A stretch of DNA of 18,767 nt from SKVL01 sp046542915 (GCA_046542915.1 JBKHAI010000015.1:1-18767), one strand, 5' to 3'; positions 7,824 to 15,788 are shown, counted from the stretch's first letter. The notes: a model not told the origin generated them from the sequence alone. Program-made: numbers and translations.

Positions 7824-8915
7824 GTGACATACAGAGGTTATCAGAATAACCGACCCTTAAGAAGCTTTACTCTGCAGGATGAAAAGAGCAGGTGCAGGTT
7901 TCTTTTTTATGTTGCCGTTTGTGCGGCGGTTTTTCTTTTAACCGCGATGACCCCTCATTTTTACAGTTATTCCGAGGCTTCTTATTTATCTAAAGAAGAA
8001 GATACTAGATTCGTTAATTCCCAAAATATTGAGATTTCAAGTAATGTCCCTAGAACCAGTTCTCACCTGTTAGCGGTTGGTGGTTCTGATCCCAAGACAG
8101 ACGAAGAGGGAGTCGCTGTTGAAGGCAACTCATCTTCTGGCGGGGGAAGTCCTGTAAGGAACAAAGGAGAAAAAGACGAGGATATATATATAGTCAGAAG
8201 CGGTGATACTGTTTCTGAGATCGCCGAGATGTTCAACGTGGAAGTTAATACCATTGTTTGGGCCAATGATCTCGGGGATCATATATTTGAAGGACAACAT
8301 TTGGTCATTCTTCCTTTTGACGGGGTTCGTCATCAGGTAAAAGAGGATGACACCTTAGATGCAATTGCTTCAGAGTACGATGTCTCCACTGAAGATGTGA
8401 TGGAGTTCAATGACCTCTCTGAAGAGTCAACATTGGCAACGGGTGATCTCATTGATATCCCCGGTGGAGAAAAGAAACCCTCTCAAAAAGAACCGGAACC
8501 TGAAGAGCCGGATCCTCCTTCTTCCTCTTCTTCTTATGCTTCTTATAAGAGTGATCAAGAGGTTGCTGCCTCTAGCGGGTATTTTTCAAGGCCGGTCAGG
8601 GGCGGTGTTCGAACCCAAGGCCTCCACGGAAGGAACGCTGTTGATATCGCCGCCCCTGTCGGAACGCCTATATATGCCGCCGCCGACGGGGAAGTTTCGG
8701 TTAGTGGGTGGCATAGCAGTAGCGGCTACGGTTATTATATTGTTATAAAACACCCCAACGGGAACAGTACTTTGTATGCACACAACAGTAGAAATCTTGT
8801 CGGAGTTGGTGAACGGGTTTCCAAGGGGCAAAAAATAGCGGAAATGGGCTCTACCGGTTTTTCTACCGGTTCTCATATCCATTTTGAGGTCCACGGAGCG
8901 GCCAATCCGTTCTAA
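7824..8915 (+). CDS. LysM-LysM-M23 family peptidoglycan endopeptidase
   Basis: A 363-residue membrane-anchored or secreted cell-wall hydrolase. GTG is the only plausible start in frame. One hydrophobic segment lies at residues ~26-42. Two LysM peptidoglycan-binding domains follow: residues 121-164 (YIVRSGDTVSEIAEMFNV...) and 169-213 (RHQVKEDDTLDAIASEYDV...). A Pro/Glu/Ser-rich linker spans ~214-250, and an M23 (lysostaphin-type) metallopeptidase domain spans ~253-363. The predicted zinc and catalytic residues are all present: H268 and D274 (GLHGRNAVDIA), H320 (YAHN), and H351/H353 (HIHFEVH). It should cleave peptide cross-bridges in the periplasm or wall for growth or division. It is monocistronic, with its own strong promoter and a long leader, suggesting dedicated regulation. 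The sequence ends at NPF right after the domain, a typical terminus. Confidence 0.95.
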   Translation: MTYRGYQNNRPLRSFTLQDEKSRCRFLFYVAVCAAVFLLTAMTPHFYSYSEASYLSKEEDTRFVNSQNIEISSNVPRTSSHLLAVGGSDPKTDEEGVAVEGNSSSGGGSPVRNKGEKDEDIYIVRSGDTVSEIAEMFNVEVNTIVWANDLGDHIFEGQHLVILPFDGVRHQVKEDDTLDAIASEYDVSTEDVMEFNDLSEESTLATGDLIDIPGGEKKPSQKEPEPEEPDPPSSSSSYASYKSDQEVAASSGYFSRPVRGGVRTQGLHGRNAVDIAAPVGTPIYAAADGEVSVSGWHSSSGYGYYIVIKHPNGNSTLYAHNSRNLVGVGERVSKGQKIAEMGSTGFSTGSHIHFEVHGAANPF

Positions 8916-8932
8916 TTACTAGCAAAAGAGTT

Positions 8933-8959
8933 AAATAATGAGTAAAAACCTCATTATTT
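8933..8959. terminator. Hairpin between convergent genes (probable terminator)
   Basis: A 10-bp AT-rich stem (AAATAATGAG, 8933-8942, with CTCATTATTT, 8950-8959) and a 7-nt loop, located between the ends of the M23 peptidase gene and comM. The T-tract is short, so the strength is uncertain. Confidence 0.6.
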
Positions 8960-8965
8960 TAGCAC

Positions 8966-10537
8966 TTAATAATTTTTAACTTCTTTTGCGGGCCGGTATT
9001 GGAGAGCCTCCAGAATATGGTTTTCTTTTATCTCCTCAACATCTTCCAGATCGGCGATCGTACGGCCGATCTTTATTATTTTGTGGTAACCTCGGGCCGA
9101 GAGGTTCATCTTTTCAGCTGATATTTGAAGGATCTTTTCCGCTTCCGGGGAGAGTTTTGCTTTGGATCTGAAATGCTTGATCTTCATATCTTTGTTGGTA
9201 GAGATCCCTTTTTCTCCGGAAAACCTTCTTTTCTGGATCATTCTGGCTTTTTCTATCCGTTTCTTTATTTTGTTGTCTTCTTCGGTTGCTGTGTTTTTAG
9301 TTATGGAAAGGTCTTTATGTTTGACCGCGTCCACGTGACACCAGAGGTCTATCCTATCCATTAAAGGACCGGACAGTTTCTTTTTATAACGTTTTATCTC
9401 GTAAGGACTACAGTCGCACTTGCCGTCATCAGCTCCGAAGTACCCGCAGGGGCAAGGATTAAAAGCGGCTATTAATATAAAATCGGCCGGGAAAACAACC
9501 TTTTCGTTAGCTCGGGATATTGCTATGACCTTCTCTTCTAATGGCTCTCTCAGTGATTCTATTATTCGCCTGTCAAATTCGGGGAACTCATCTAAAAAAA
9601 GAACTCCGTTGTGGGAAAGAGTTATCTCGCCCGGTTTGGGGGGACTGCTTCCGCCAATAACAGCCGCCGGCGAGGAGCTGTGATGTGGAGAGCGGAAGGG
9701 CGGTTTTGTAAATAGTTTATTTAACGGCAAGGATCCGGCGATAGAGTGTAAAGAGCTGGTCTCCAGCACTTGATCTTCGTTGAGATCCGGCAAGATAGAA
9801 GCAAAAGCTCTAGCTAAAAGGGTCTTTCCGGAACCGGGTGGTCCATACATAGCAATATTGTGTCGGCCGGCCGCCGCGATCTCCAAAGCTCGCTTGGCGG
9901 TTTCTTGGCCTCTTATTTCGGAAAGGTTCGTGTCTTTGTCTTCTAATTTATTGGAATTAAGTCTTTGTTTTGGTTGCCGAGCGATGCTTTTGGGAGGGTT
10001 GTATTCGGGATCGGCACTTTTGTTAATATGGGTTATTACTTCCAACAAAGAGTCAGCTCCATACACATCTATATCTTTTACGAAAGCTGCTTCTTTGGCG
10101 TTTTTTCGTGGTACAAAGATGCTCTTGAAACCGCTTTGGGCAGCTTTATAGGCCATAGGCAAAGCTCCCCTTACCGGGCAAAGTTTTCCGTTTAAAGAAA
10201 GTTCGCCAATAAAGACGGAATCTGTTTCTTTAATGTCTATCTCTCCAGCGGCTTGCAAATAACCCAAAGCGATGGCCAGGTCCAGTGAAGTTCCTTCTTT
10301 TTTTAAAGAAGCTGGAGCCAGAGAAACAACAACTTTTTGATTTTTGTGTTTTGGCGAGGTAAAGCCGGTGTTTTTAATGGCTGCTGATATTCTGTCCTGG
10401 GCTTCTTCAACGGCCTTGTTCGGTAATCCCACCAAAGAAAAAGAATGAGAACCACCGGATATATCGGTCTCTACGCTTATTATTACCGCCTCAAGCGAAA
10501 TAGCCTGAGCGCTGCTTATCTTTGAAAAACCTATCAA
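8966..10537 (-). CDS. comM: ComM/YifB family AAA+ ATPase (Mg-chelatase-like)
   Basis: A 523-residue member of the YifB/ComM family. Characterised ComM is a hexameric helicase that promotes branch migration during integration of transforming DNA. The ChlI-type N-terminal domain spans residues ~5-175 (LEAVIISVETDISGG, FSLVGLPNKAVEE). The AAA+ module follows, with Walker A GPPGSGKT (232-239), Walker B VLFLDEFPEF (312-321) and the cysteine cluster NPCPCGYFG...CDC (360-376). The Mg_chelatase_C domain occupies the last ~100 residues. The length is typical (~500-510). The predicted start is TTG at 10535-10537, overlapping the TGA stop of the upstream TraR/DksA-like gene, so translation is probably coupled. 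The family is often found with competence genes in CPR, but no other com gene is in view. Confidence 0.93.
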   Translation of the reverse strand: MIGFSKISSAQAISLEAVIISVETDISGGSHSFSLVGLPNKAVEEAQDRISAAIKNTGFTSPKHKNQKVVVSLAPASLKKEGTSLDLAIALGYLQAAGEIDIKETDSVFIGELSLNGKLCPVRGALPMAYKAAQSGFKSIFVPRKNAKEAAFVKDIDVYGADSLLEVITHINKSADPEYNPPKSIARQPKQRLNSNKLEDKDTNLSEIRGQETAKRALEIAAAGRHNIAMYGPPGSGKTLLARAFASILPDLNEDQVLETSSLHSIAGSLPLNKLFTKPPFRSPHHSSSPAAVIGGSSPPKPGEITLSHNGVLFLDEFPEFDRRIIESLREPLEEKVIAISRANEKVVFPADFILIAAFNPCPCGYFGADDGKCDCSPYEIKRYKKKLSGPLMDRIDLWCHVDAVKHKDLSITKNTATEEDNKIKKRIEKARMIQKRRFSGEKGISTNKDMKIKHFRSKAKLSPEAEKILQISAEKMNLSARGYHKIIKIGRTIADLEDVEEIKENHILEALQYRPAKEVKNY

Positions 10538-10905
10538 GTTTCTATGTTTTTGTGGGCAAGGCAGGTGTCAGCCGCCGGGTTGGCCTCAAGTCTTTCTTCT
10601 TCTATCTCTTCTCCACAGACCGAACAAACACCATAAGTCCCCTCTTCTATTCTTGCCAAGGCATTTTTGACATTGCTATAACGAACTTCAAGGTTGTGTA
10701 GAATTGCCGAGTTTTCTCCATACTCTTCATCGGCATCGGCTCTCTCGCTTTCATCAGCCCGGGAGGTATCCATTTCGGGAGCAGCGGCCATCCAATCGTC
10801 GGGGTTTTGCAGGTCTCTTTCTCCCACGCTTGATAACTCTTCCTCAAGATCACTTTTTTCTTTAAGGAGTCTTTGTTCTAGTATATTTATTTTTTCTTCA
10901 TTCAT
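10534..10905 (-). CDS. TraR/DksA-type zinc-finger protein
   Basis: A 123-residue protein: a helical/coiled-coil N-terminal half (residues ~3-28 and 65-90) and a C-terminal C4-type finger region. Metal ligands: C94 and C97 (CSVC), and C115 with H118 (CLAH), where most DksA/TraR proteins have a fourth cysteine, so the site is probably C3H. The GTYGVCSVCGEEI...ERLEANPAADTC pattern is diagnostic of the family, whose members bind RNA polymerase through the secondary channel and modulate initiation. The acidic tip between the helices (DESERADADEE) is where DksA has catalytically important Asp residues, but I cannot confirm equivalence. It overlaps comM by a few bases. The upstream 39-bp gap is AT-only-like, with a possible -10 (TATATT, 10915-10920) 9 nt before the ATG. 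Confidence 0.88.
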   Translation of the reverse strand: MNEEKINILEQRLLKEKSDLEEELSSVGERDLQNPDDWMAAAPEMDTSRADESERADADEEYGENSAILHNLEVRYSNVKNALARIEEGTYGVCSVCGEEIEEERLEANPAADTCLAHKNIET

Positions 10906-10944
10906 ATTGTTAATAATATATTTTATTTATAAGATCTCAAAACG

Positions 10945-11682
10945 CTAAAACTTACTCAGCGACGCTCTGTATTCCTCCAGTATTTTTAAGAACATGTCTT
11001 CCGTTGTGGTAACTGCAATTACGTGATCGTTCAAAAAACCATAGGTCGTGTCGCCACTCCTTTCTACTACAAGCGTGTTAGCCCTCTCCAAACGCTCTCT
11101 TTCTTCTCTGCTTGTTCGTCCGGTAAAATATTTTAAGGCATTAAAGATGGTGTCTGACCGTTGAGAAAGTATCGGAAAGGCCTTGCTTTCAAATTCCAGT
11201 AACAGGAAAGTATTTCCTTGATGGGTGCCGATGCTAAAGCCGACCATTTCTCTTTTCAGGTCATCCGAAAGAACAGGGTCTTCAAGTTCGTCAAGCATCT
11301 CGGTGATAAAGAGAGGGCGGTTGTAATCTTGAAAGACGACCTCTAAAAACTCTGAATCGTTTTGCCGTCTGGCAATGTTTTCTATTTTTTGATCAACTTC
11401 ATTCAGGGAGCTAAATTCTATTATGACCTCTTTATCAAACGGAAACTCCACGCCTCTTTTTTCGGGAGGTTCTTCCTGAAAGACACTAATTAGAATGTAG
11501 ACGGTTAAACCGCTCATTAAAAGCAGAAGACCTAGCGCTACCATCATTGTTGAGTTCCACCAGCTTGTTTTGTGGGGTGGTTTTTTGTTCTTTATGTTTC
11601 CGGAAGACTCCCGCTCTCCCTCTGCTTTTTCTCCGAGGTCTTGGTTTTGGATCTCTTCTGTTTTTTTGTTCGGTTCGGTCAT
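10945..11682 (-). CDS. Single-pass membrane protein of unknown function
   Basis: A 245-residue protein. A charged, low-complexity cytoplasmic N-terminus (residues 1-42, Lys/Glu/Asn-rich) precedes one clear transmembrane helix (~45-67, TMMVALGLLLLMSGLTVYIL). A ~175-residue alpha/beta extracytoplasmic domain follows (KEVIIEFSSLNEVDQKIENI ... GFSIGTHQGNTFLLLEFESKAFPILSQR ... YGFLNDHVIAVTTTEDMFLKILEEY). The layout matches a class of uncharacterised membrane proteins frequent in Patescibacteria. No enzymatic residues were recognised. It lies downstream of pnp but is separated by a terminator hairpin, so it is probably a separate unit; it is 39 bp upstream of the TraR/DksA gene and may be co-expressed with it. 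Confidence 0.75.
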   Translation of the reverse strand: MTEPNKKTEEIQNQDLGEKAEGERESSGNIKNKKPPHKTSWWNSTMMVALGLLLLMSGLTVYILISVFQEEPPEKRGVEFPFDKEVIIEFSSLNEVDQKIENIARRQNDSEFLEVVFQDYNRPLFITEMLDELEDPVLSDDLKREMVGFSIGTHQGNTFLLLEFESKAFPILSQRSDTIFNALKYFTGRTSREERERLERANTLVVERSGDTTYGFLNDHVIAVTTTEDMFLKILEEYRASLSKF

Positions 11683-11690
11683 TGATAAAA

Positions 11691-11718
11691 TTAAAGGAAA
11701 CTTTTAAGCTTCCTTTAA
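11691..11718 (-). terminator. Terminator downstream of the rpsO-NYN-pnp operon
   Basis: A 9-bp stem (TTAAAGGAA, 11691-11699, with TTCCTTTAA, 11710-11718) followed on the minus strand by TTTTAT. It lies 34 nt beyond the pnp stop and just before the start of the next gene. Confidence 0.65.
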
Positions 11719-11751
11719 TTTTAGCACCGCTTTTTGAGTAAAACAACGGAA

Positions 11752-13896
11752 CTATCCCTGTTGTTTCTTGGAACCCCCGTTTGCGTTTTTGTTATTTGAA
11801 GTAAAATCGGGATCTACCTCTTTGATCGAGAGTTTTAGCCTTTCTTTTTCATCTATATCTTTTATGATGATAGGGACCTCGTCGCCAACACTCAAGACAT
11901 CTTCCACTTTTTCTATTCTGGATGGTGCAATTTCGGAGATGTGGACCAGTCCTTCGGTTCCGGGACCTATTTTTACAAACGCCCCAAACTCCGTTATTTT
12001 AACAACTTCACCCTTGAAGACCTCACCTTTTTTATATTCATGAGTCATTTCTTCTATCATTTTTTTGGCCTGTTCGGCACCACCGCCTTTTGAGGAGATT
12101 ATATAAACCGTTCCGTCGTCTTCTATATCAATATCGGCTCCGGTTACGTTCTTGATCTCGTTAATGGTCTTGCCTCCCGGACCTATTACCAGACCGATCT
12201 GTTCTTTTTGAATTGAGATGGTCCTTATCTCGGGAGCATGAGGAGAGATGCTTTGACGCGGTTCTTTGATCTCTTCTTCTATGGTGTCTAAGATCTTTTC
12301 CAGGACTTCTTTGGATTTGGAAACGGCTTTTTCTATGATCTCCATCGGTATGCCGGAGAGTTTGGTGTCCATTTGTAAGGCGGTTATTCCGTTTCTGGTA
12401 CCCGCCAACTTAAAGTCCATATCACCGTAGTGGTCTTCAGGGCCTTGGATATCGGTTAAAACAACATGATCGTTCTCTGCTACCATTAAGCCCATCGCTA
12501 TTCCGGCCACCGGAGCTTTTATGGGAACTCCCCCGTCCATTAGTGCCAGCGTGGAACCACAGATAGAGGCCATTGAGGTGGAGCCGTTTGAAGAAAGGGC
12601 TTCCGAGACCAATCTTATGGTGTACGGGAATTCTTCTTTTGGTGGAATTACCGCCTTCAGGGCCTTCTCTGCCAGCGAGCCATGACCTATCATTCTTCGG
12701 TTGAAGCCCCCTATTCTACCGGTTTCCCCGACCGAAAAAGGAGGGAAATTATAATGATGCATAAACCTCTTTTGGACATCCTGGGATTCGATCTGGTCTA
12801 CCAAAAGAGCGTCGTTGGGTCCTCCGAGAGTTAGCACCGAAAGCACGTGGGTTCCACCGCGATAAAATATTCCCGAACCATGCAATACCTCCGAGACGCC
12901 ACCGGCTTGAGCGTAGAGCGGTCTTAACTCGTCAACAGAACGACCGTCCGGTCTTTTTTTGTTATTAACAGCTTCCTTGTGGATCAAAAGGTTCAACTGT
13001 TCTTCAAAATAGTCAGAGATCTCGGAGCTGTCTTCCTCGGGCAACTCTTCAGACGCTAAGTTCTTCCATTCTTTTTTTAATTTTTCAACTTTTTCTTTGC
13101 CCGGTGTATTGGTAAAAGCCGCTTCTTTAAGTTTCGGCTCTATTTCCTTAGTGAACAGATCTTTAATTTCTGATGAAATGCTGGGTTTCTCTATGGTTTC
13201 TTTTTCCACCACTTTCTTTTCTATCACCTCTTTTTGGAAGTTTTGAAGTTTTTCCAGGTCCTCTTTGGCGTGGTTAACTGCCTTTAAAAGGTCTTCTCTG
13301 GATGTCTCTTTAGCTTCCGCTTCCAACATGGTCACTTTTCCACCTTTACCGCAGACGACCAGGTCAAGTTCGTTGTTTTCGTCAGAACGAAAGCCGTATT
13401 CCGGGTTTATTTTATAATTTTCTTCTCCTTTGTGTTTGCCGATCCGAAGAGCGCTAACAGGTCCGTCCCAAGGGATGCGGGAGGTACTTAAGGCGATGGA
13501 GGTGGCCAGCATGGCCAAAACATCCGGGTCGTCTTCAGCGATAGATAGTACTGTTATGACCACTTGAACTTCGTTTCTAATACTTTTATCAAAAAGAGGT
13601 CTTATGGTCCTGTCAATGAGTCTGGCGCTTAAGACCGCGTCGTCTGAAGGACGCCCTTCTCTTCTCATAAACCGGCTTCCCAGTATCTGTCCGGCCGCAT
13701 AAAATTTCTCTTCATAATCCACTATTAAAGGAAAGAAATTGGCATTACTTGGTTCATCGGACATGGCGACGGTTGCCAGTACGGTGGTATTGCCATAAGA
13801 GACCATAACACTGCCGTCGGCTTGTTCTGCCAGGTCGTTAAACTCAACTGTTAAGGTTTTTCCTGATATCTCTGTAGTATATTTTTCTTTTTTCAT
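11752..13896 (-). CDS. pnp: Polyribonucleotide nucleotidyltransferase (PNPase)
   Basis: A 714-residue phosphorolytic 3'-5' exoribonuclease, a trimer and usually the degradosome core. Domain order: RNase PH-like 1 (residues ~8-140; RFMRREGRPSDDAVLSARLIDRTIRPLF), helical linker (~195-310), RNase PH-like 2 (~314-545; SSNGSTSMASICGSTLALMDGG, and GDMDFK at 491-496 carrying the metal/catalytic aspartates), KH domain (~557-617, GPGG at 572-575) and S1 domain (~623-692). The region usually reading FTRGETQ is FYRGGTH here (residues 344-350). The length is standard. It lies 11 nt downstream of the NYN gene and 2.8 kb of co-oriented sequence links it to rpsO, matching the widespread rpsO-pnp operon but with an inserted gene. 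Confidence 0.98.
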   Translation of the reverse strand: MKKEKYTTEISGKTLTVEFNDLAEQADGSVMVSYGNTTVLATVAMSDEPSNANFFPLIVDYEEKFYAAGQILGSRFMRREGRPSDDAVLSARLIDRTIRPLFDKSIRNEVQVVITVLSIAEDDPDVLAMLATSIALSTSRIPWDGPVSALRIGKHKGEENYKINPEYGFRSDENNELDLVVCGKGGKVTMLEAEAKETSREDLLKAVNHAKEDLEKLQNFQKEVIEKKVVEKETIEKPSISSEIKDLFTKEIEPKLKEAAFTNTPGKEKVEKLKKEWKNLASEELPEEDSSEISDYFEEQLNLLIHKEAVNNKKRPDGRSVDELRPLYAQAGGVSEVLHGSGIFYRGGTHVLSVLTLGGPNDALLVDQIESQDVQKRFMHHYNFPPFSVGETGRIGGFNRRMIGHGSLAEKALKAVIPPKEEFPYTIRLVSEALSSNGSTSMASICGSTLALMDGGVPIKAPVAGIAMGLMVAENDHVVLTDIQGPEDHYGDMDFKLAGTRNGITALQMDTKLSGIPMEIIEKAVSKSKEVLEKILDTIEEEIKEPRQSISPHAPEIRTISIQKEQIGLVIGPGGKTINEIKNVTGADIDIEDDGTVYIISSKGGGAEQAKKMIEEMTHEYKKGEVFKGEVVKITEFGAFVKIGPGTEGLVHISEIAPSRIEKVEDVLSVGDEVPIIIKDIDEKERLKLSIKEVDPDFTSNNKNANGGSKKQQG

Positions 13897-13907
13897 AACT
13901 TTTTATT

Positions 13908-14435
13908 TTATGAACCGTTATTTTTCTTAGTGCCTATAAGGTAACGCCGGTAGTTTACGTCCATATCAATAAAATCATCGGCCACTTCCTTTAAGCGCCC
14001 GGAAGCGGATTTACCGAATGCCATGACCTCCACTTGGCAACCTTCGTTTATTTTCAAATATTCAACTAAAGGAACAAAATCGCCGTCCCCGGAAACCAAT
14101 ACCACGGTATCTAACTTCGGAGCTGCTTTTATGGCGTCAATAGCTATACCAACGTCCCAGTCCCCTTTTTTGGCACCGCCGTAAAACACCTGAAGGTCTT
14201 TTGTTTTTGTTTCTATCCCCAGTTTTTCCAAAGCTTCAAAAAAAGCTTTCTCTTCACCGGTTTCTGTGGTGATGACGTAAGCAATAGCTCTTATCAAAGC
14301 ACGACCACAGAGGCCGTCCTTTAGAACATTGCCGAAATTAACCCTTCTTTTATATAAATGCTTGGCGCTGTGGTATAGATTTTGCGCGTCAATAAAAACA
14401 CCCACACGCTGTTCTTTGTGTTTTATAACAGCCAT
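13908..14435 (-). CDS. NYN-domain (LabA/DUF88-type, PIN-like) putative ribonuclease
   Basis: A 175-residue single-domain protein of the NYN/LabA (DUF88) family, related to PIN-fold metal-dependent nucleases. The conserved acidic residues are visible: D16 in VGVFIDAQNL, D92/D94 and D100 in GDWDVGIAIDAI, and D117/D119 in SGDGDFVPLVEYL, consistent with an intact metal site. The family is inferred to cleave RNA, though many bacterial members are uncharacterised. It lies between rpsO (10-nt gap) and pnp (11-nt gap), all co-oriented, so it is almost certainly part of that operon. This placement suggests a role in RNA processing or decay together with PNPase; that is inference from context. Confidence 0.88.
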   Translation of the reverse strand: MAVIKHKEQRVGVFIDAQNLYHSAKHLYKRRVNFGNVLKDGLCGRALIRAIAYVITTETGEEKAFFEALEKLGIETKTKDLQVFYGGAKKGDWDVGIAIDAIKAAPKLDTVVLVSGDGDFVPLVEYLKINEGCQVEVMAFGKSASGRLKEVADDFIDMDVNYRRYLIGTKKNNGS

Positions 14436-14445
14436 AGTCGGCTTC

Positions 14446-14718
14446 TTAAGCCTTTTTCTTTATATTTAGTTTTTTCATAAGAGCATTAAATCTCTTGGGG
14501 GATTTTTCTTGCAAGTAGTTCATATGTCTCCTTCGGTCGGCTACCAACTGCAGCAATCCTCGGCGGGAGTGAATATCCTTTTGGTGCTCTTTGAGATGAT
14601 CGGAAACCTCCTGTATTCTCTCCGTGAGAATAGATATCTGTACTTCCGGTGATCCGGTGTCGTTCTCATGGGTTTTAACTTTTTCTACTAACTTTTTCTT
14701 TTTTGATTTTGTGATCAT
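14446..14718 (-). CDS. rpsO: 30S ribosomal protein S15
   Basis: S15 binds the central domain of 16S rRNA (helices 20-22) and nucleates platform assembly. I chose the ATG at 14718 (90 residues, MITKSKKKKLVEKV...), because the family is about 89 residues and an extended -10 promoter at 14727-14735 overlaps the more upstream ATG at 14736. Signature residues: HENDTGSPEVQISILTERI and HSRRGLLQLVADRRRHMNYL. First gene of the rpsO-NYN-pnp operon. With almost no 5' leader predicted, the leader-based S15 autoregulation known from E. coli would not be possible in the same form. Confidence 0.97.
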   Translation of the reverse strand: MITKSKKKKLVEKVKTHENDTGSPEVQISILTERIQEVSDHLKEHQKDIHSRRGLLQLVADRRRHMNYLQEKSPKRFNALMKKLNIKKKA

Positions 14719-14726
14719 ATTTGGGG

Positions 14727-14754
14727 AGTATACCATAAAAGGTGAATTTTACAA
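14727..14754 (-). promoter_or_regulatory. Promoter of rpsO, predicting a leaderless mRNA
   Basis: Minus strand: TTGTAA (-35, 14749-14754), a 16-bp spacer ending in TGG, then TATACT (-10, 14727-14732), so the -10 is extended (TGnTATACT). The -10 ends 8 nt before the ATG at 14718, so transcription would start at or within about 2 nt of the initiation codon. Confidence 0.65.
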
Positions 14755-14802
14755 GTTTTTATTTTGTATTGTTTTCTTATTTCAGATCCCGATATCTTAA
14801 TA

Positions 14803-14829
14803 TTGTGCGACGCAAAATTATGCTAAAAT
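14803..14829 (+). promoter_or_regulatory. Promoter of the tyrosine recombinase gene
   Basis: TTGTGC (14803-14808), a 15-bp spacer, then an extended -10 TGCTAAAAT (hexamer 14824-14829). The ATG is at 14840, predicting a leader of about 0-4 nt. It is divergent from the rpsO promoter, with about 50 bp between the two -35 regions. Confidence 0.55.
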
Positions 14830-14839
14830 AGGTCTTGTA

Positions 14840-15760
14840 ATGAAAATAAAAGAACTCAAAAGAGAATTTTTGGAATATCTGGAAATAGAAAGAGGTCGCA
14901 GTATGAAGACCGTGGAAAACTACGACCGCTATCTCTCGGCCTTCATTTCTTTCTCCGGAGTATCAAGCCCTGAGGAGATAAACGATGAGGTTTTGCGTGC
15001 CTACAGGCTGTGGTTGAACAGAAAAAGTTCAGGTAAGTTGCAAGAAGGCCAGCCAACCACTTTAAAAAAGAAAACACAAAACTATTATCTCATAGCTTTA
15101 AGGTCTTTTTTGAAATATCTGATGCGGAGAGGAATAAGCTCGTTACCGCCTGAGCGTATAGAATTGGCAAAAGTTCCTGAGAGGTCGCTAGATCTCATCT
15201 CTTCCGCCGAATTGGATCGTTTGATGTCCGCCCCTGACGGAGATGACCTGATGTCTAAAAGAGATAAAGCCATACTGGAGCTTCTTTTTTCTACCGGTTT
15301 GCGGGTTTCCGAGCTTTGTTCTCTTTCCAGAGATATGGACCCGAACGCCGAAGAGATATCCATAAGAGGCAAGGGAGATAAAATGAGGATAGTTTTTATT
15401 TCCGAAAATGCCAGAGAAGCTCTCAAAGATTACTTAGAGAAACGGGTTGATCTTGATGATGCTCTCTTTGTTCAACTCAGTAAAAATAAAGAACACAAGG
15501 CGGAAAAGCGCCTTACACCTCGTTCGGTTGAAAGGATAGTTCAAAAGTATGCCAAAAAAGCGGGAATTACAAAAAAAGTAACTCCACACATTATTCGCCA
15601 CAGCTTTGCTACTGATCTTTTAAGAAACGGAGCGGACTTAAGGTCGGTTCAAGCATTGTTGGGACATTCTCATATCGGTACTACTCAAGTTTATACGCAC
15701 GTCAGTGACACGTATCTTAAAGAGGTGCATAAACGGTTTCATCAAAAGAGCGAAGAATAA
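14840..15760 (+). CDS. Tyrosine recombinase, XerC/XerD type
   Basis: A 306-residue site-specific recombinase with a SAM-like core-binding domain (residues ~3-95) and a catalytic domain (~118-300). The catalytic set is complete: R155 (STGLRVSEL), K178 (GKGDK), H250 and R253 (PHIIRHSFAT), H276 (LLGHSHIGTTQ) and the nucleophile Y285 (QVYTHVS). Length and architecture match Xer enzymes that resolve chromosome dimers at dif, rather than phage integrases, which usually carry an extra arm-binding domain. XerC and XerD cannot be separated by eye. It is the only recombinase in view, and no obvious dif site was found in the window. The gene is adjacent to the parS-like cluster, fitting a chromosome-maintenance neighbourhood. 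Codons near residues 88-94 contain a 21-bp stretch repeated exactly at 16581-16601. Confidence 0.93.
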   Translation: MKIKELKREFLEYLEIERGRSMKTVENYDRYLSAFISFSGVSSPEEINDEVLRAYRLWLNRKSSGKLQEGQPTTLKKKTQNYYLIALRSFLKYLMRRGISSLPPERIELAKVPERSLDLISSAELDRLMSAPDGDDLMSKRDKAILELLFSTGLRVSELCSLSRDMDPNAEEISIRGKGDKMRIVFISENAREALKDYLEKRVDLDDALFVQLSKNKEHKAEKRLTPRSVERIVQKYAKKAGITKKVTPHIIRHSFATDLLRNGADLRSVQALLGHSHIGTTQVYTHVSDTYLKEVHKRFHQKSEE

Positions 15761-15788
15761 GAACGACCGGATGTTTAAAGGACATCAT

